Positions 63,091-64,000 of a stretch of 64,000 nt of DNA are shown here, in pieces (the first letter of the stretch is position 1; each line of letters opens with the position of its first letter). The stretch is from Cupriavidus cauae (GTDB lineage: Bacteria > Pseudomonadota > Gammaproteobacteria > Burkholderiales > Burkholderiaceae). The DNA is taken from contig NZ_VWRN01000053.1 in the NCBI RefSeq assembly GCF_008632125.1, positions 372,001-436,000 on the forward strand, read 5' to 3'. The notes beneath the pieces were generated by a model. The model was not told the origin of the DNA, did not search any database, and worked only from the letters and a program-made list of their open reading frames with translations. Position numbers and translations under genes: made by a program.

Positions 63091-63687
63091 TCAGCGTGAG
63101 CCCTTCCTGGGGGAGGCACTAGCAGGGCCAGCCAACAGTTCGCAGTCAAACGTCTCCGCTTCGCGCAGAGATGTGCCTGCAGCGTCCTTCGCGGAAAGCA
63201 CAGGGGGGCCGGACAGTGGCCAAACAATGCCCACATCAGGATCATCCCAACGCAAGCTGCGCTCGTGCTCCGGATACCAGTAATCGGTGCTCTTGTAGAG
63301 AAATTCCGCATGCTCGGAGACCACGAGGAAACCGTGCGCAAACCCTTCTGGCACCCAAAGCAATCGCTTGTTAGCCGCAGAGAGCGTTACTCCGACCCAT
63401 TTCCCGAAGGTAGGCGATCGCCGGCGCAGATCGACCACCACGTCGTAGACCTCTCCGACTACGACGCGCGTCAGTTTCCCTTGCGGATGCCGGATCTGAT
63501 AATGCAGCCCGCGCAAGACGTTGCGCGAAGAGCGCGAGTGGTTGTCCTGCACGAACGTTCGGCGGACGCCGGTCGCGGCTTCAAAGCGCGCGGCGTTGAA
63601 ACTCTCATAAAAGAATCCACGCTCGTCGCCGAACACGTTAGGCTCGATCATCAGCACCTCGGCGATCGCAGTCGGAATCACGTTCAT
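63091..63687 (-). CDS. rmlC: dTDP-4-dehydrorhamnose 3,5-epimerase
   Basis: A 198-aa cupin-type epimerase for the third step of dTDP-L-rhamnose synthesis. [19 protein letters not shown] (about 14-32) is the N-terminal signature. [20 protein letters not shown] (59-78) has the catalytic His, and [20 protein letters not shown] the second half. The C-terminus ends in a basic tail. Its ATG overlaps the rmlA stop by 3 nt (ATGA). Confidence 0.94.
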   Translation of the reverse strand: MNVIPTAIAEVLMIEPNVFGDERGFFYESFNAARFEAATGVRRTFVQDNHSRSSRNVLRGLHYQIRHPQGKLTRVVVGEVYDVVVDLRRRSPTFGKWVGVTLSAANKRLLWVPEGFAHGFLVVSEHAEFLYKSTDYWYPEHERSLRWDDPDVGIVWPLSGPPVLSAKDAAGTSLREAETFDCELLAGPASASPRKGSR

Positions 63688-64000
63688 TTGATCTGCCCGG
63701 AGATGATCTGCTTCAGGTAACGGCCATAGCCGCTCTTCGCCAATGGCAGTGCCAGGCGCTCGACGTCTTCAGCGGTAATCCATTTGCTACGAAATGCGAT
63801 TTCCTCAGGGCATGCCACCATCAGACCTTGACGGCTTTGCAGCGTGGCGATAAAGGTCGCCGCTTCGAGCAGGGACGTGTGCGTCCCCATATCGAGCCAA
63901 GCGTAGCCGCGGCCCATGATTTCAACGTCGAGCTGCCCGCGGTCGAGGTAGTGTTTATTGATATCCGTGATTTCGAGTTCTCCGCGCGCCGAGGGGCGGA
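63684..64000 (-). CDS. rmlA: Glucose-1-phosphate thymidylyltransferase, 5' end cut by window
   Basis: The last 105 codons of RmlA, which makes dTDP-glucose. [13 protein letters not shown] and [20 protein letters not shown] are the conserved C-terminal-third motifs; the tail [20 protein letters not shown] completes the family pattern. The start lies beyond 64000. Overlap with rmlC shows an rml operon; rmlB and rmlD are presumably outside the window. Confidence 0.93.
   Translation of the reverse strand, partial: RPSARGELEITDINKHYLDRGQLDVEIMGRGYAWLDMGTHTSLLEAATFIATLQSRQGLMVACPEEIAFRSKWITAEDVERLALPLAKSGYGRYLKQIISGQIK

Overview
The window is high-GC DNA from a proteobacterium, most likely a Burkholderiales member near Cupriavidus or Ralstonia. 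This rests on the pcm / rhodanese / TolC run, the waaA-waaC-phosphomutase block, the codon use, and a clc/PAGI-2-like integrative and conjugative element (ICE). It has no rRNA, tRNA, CRISPR array or complete insertion sequence that I can see.

Region 1 (1 to about 15.9 kb, almost all minus strand) is the regulatory and DNA-processing end of a PFGI-1/clc-class ICE. In transcription order it carries a BisR-like regulator, alpA, parA, a small HicA-like gene (Shi of ICEclc by position), an ICE-type parB, a DUF2857 gene and an STY4528-family gene. TIGR03761, DUF3158, ssb and topB genes follow, then single genes (a 78-aa protein, a 130-aa protein, DUF5983, a 265-aa protein, DUF3085, DUF3577) separated by structured spacers. 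One plus-strand gene, a PLD-type nuclease, interrupts the order and lies between two copies of a 42-bp repeat. The integrase and both attachment sites are outside the window or not recognisable.

Region 2 (16.4 to 19.5 kb) is an arsenic operon: arsR, thioredoxin-type arsC, acr3, glutaredoxin-type arsC, arsH. Region 3 (20.1 to 22.4 kb) is a LysR gene divergent from an exported cupin and an exported carboxymuconolactone-decarboxylase-like protein. The ICE/chromosome junction lies somewhere between 19.5 and 22.7 kb.

Region 4 (22.7 to 38.9 kb) looks chromosomal: trmB, uppP, a DUF1439 lipoprotein and YkgJ; then a TetR/MFP/RND efflux system whose TolC partner sits beyond pcm and a rhodanese gene; then a META/DUF4377 lipoprotein and the LPS-core block waaA-waaC-phosphomannomutase.

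Region 5 (39.2 to 64 kb) is a surface-polysaccharide locus. A first plus-strand operon has three GT4 transferases, a polyprenyl-phosphate sugar transferase and a Wzx-like flippase. A WecA-like gene faces it. A second plus-strand operon has manC, a 143-aa unknown, a 1143-aa protein with three GT-B modules, two more GT4s, a coiled-coil methyltransferase, and the Wzm/Wzt ABC exporter whose Wzt has a C-terminal substrate-binding domain. A converging minus-strand set has rmlA (cut by the window end), rmlC, a zinc-ribbon methyltransferase, a GT2-GT4 fusion and a GT4. Together this suggests an ABC-exported O-antigen built from GDP-mannose-derived and dTDP-rhamnose-derived sugars.

The most unusual structure is in the ICE spacers. 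A two-hairpin element occurs three times upstream of single genes with a compensatory base-pair change in its first stem, four genes are each followed by their own terminator-like hairpin, and a 17-bp perfect palindrome occurs three times.
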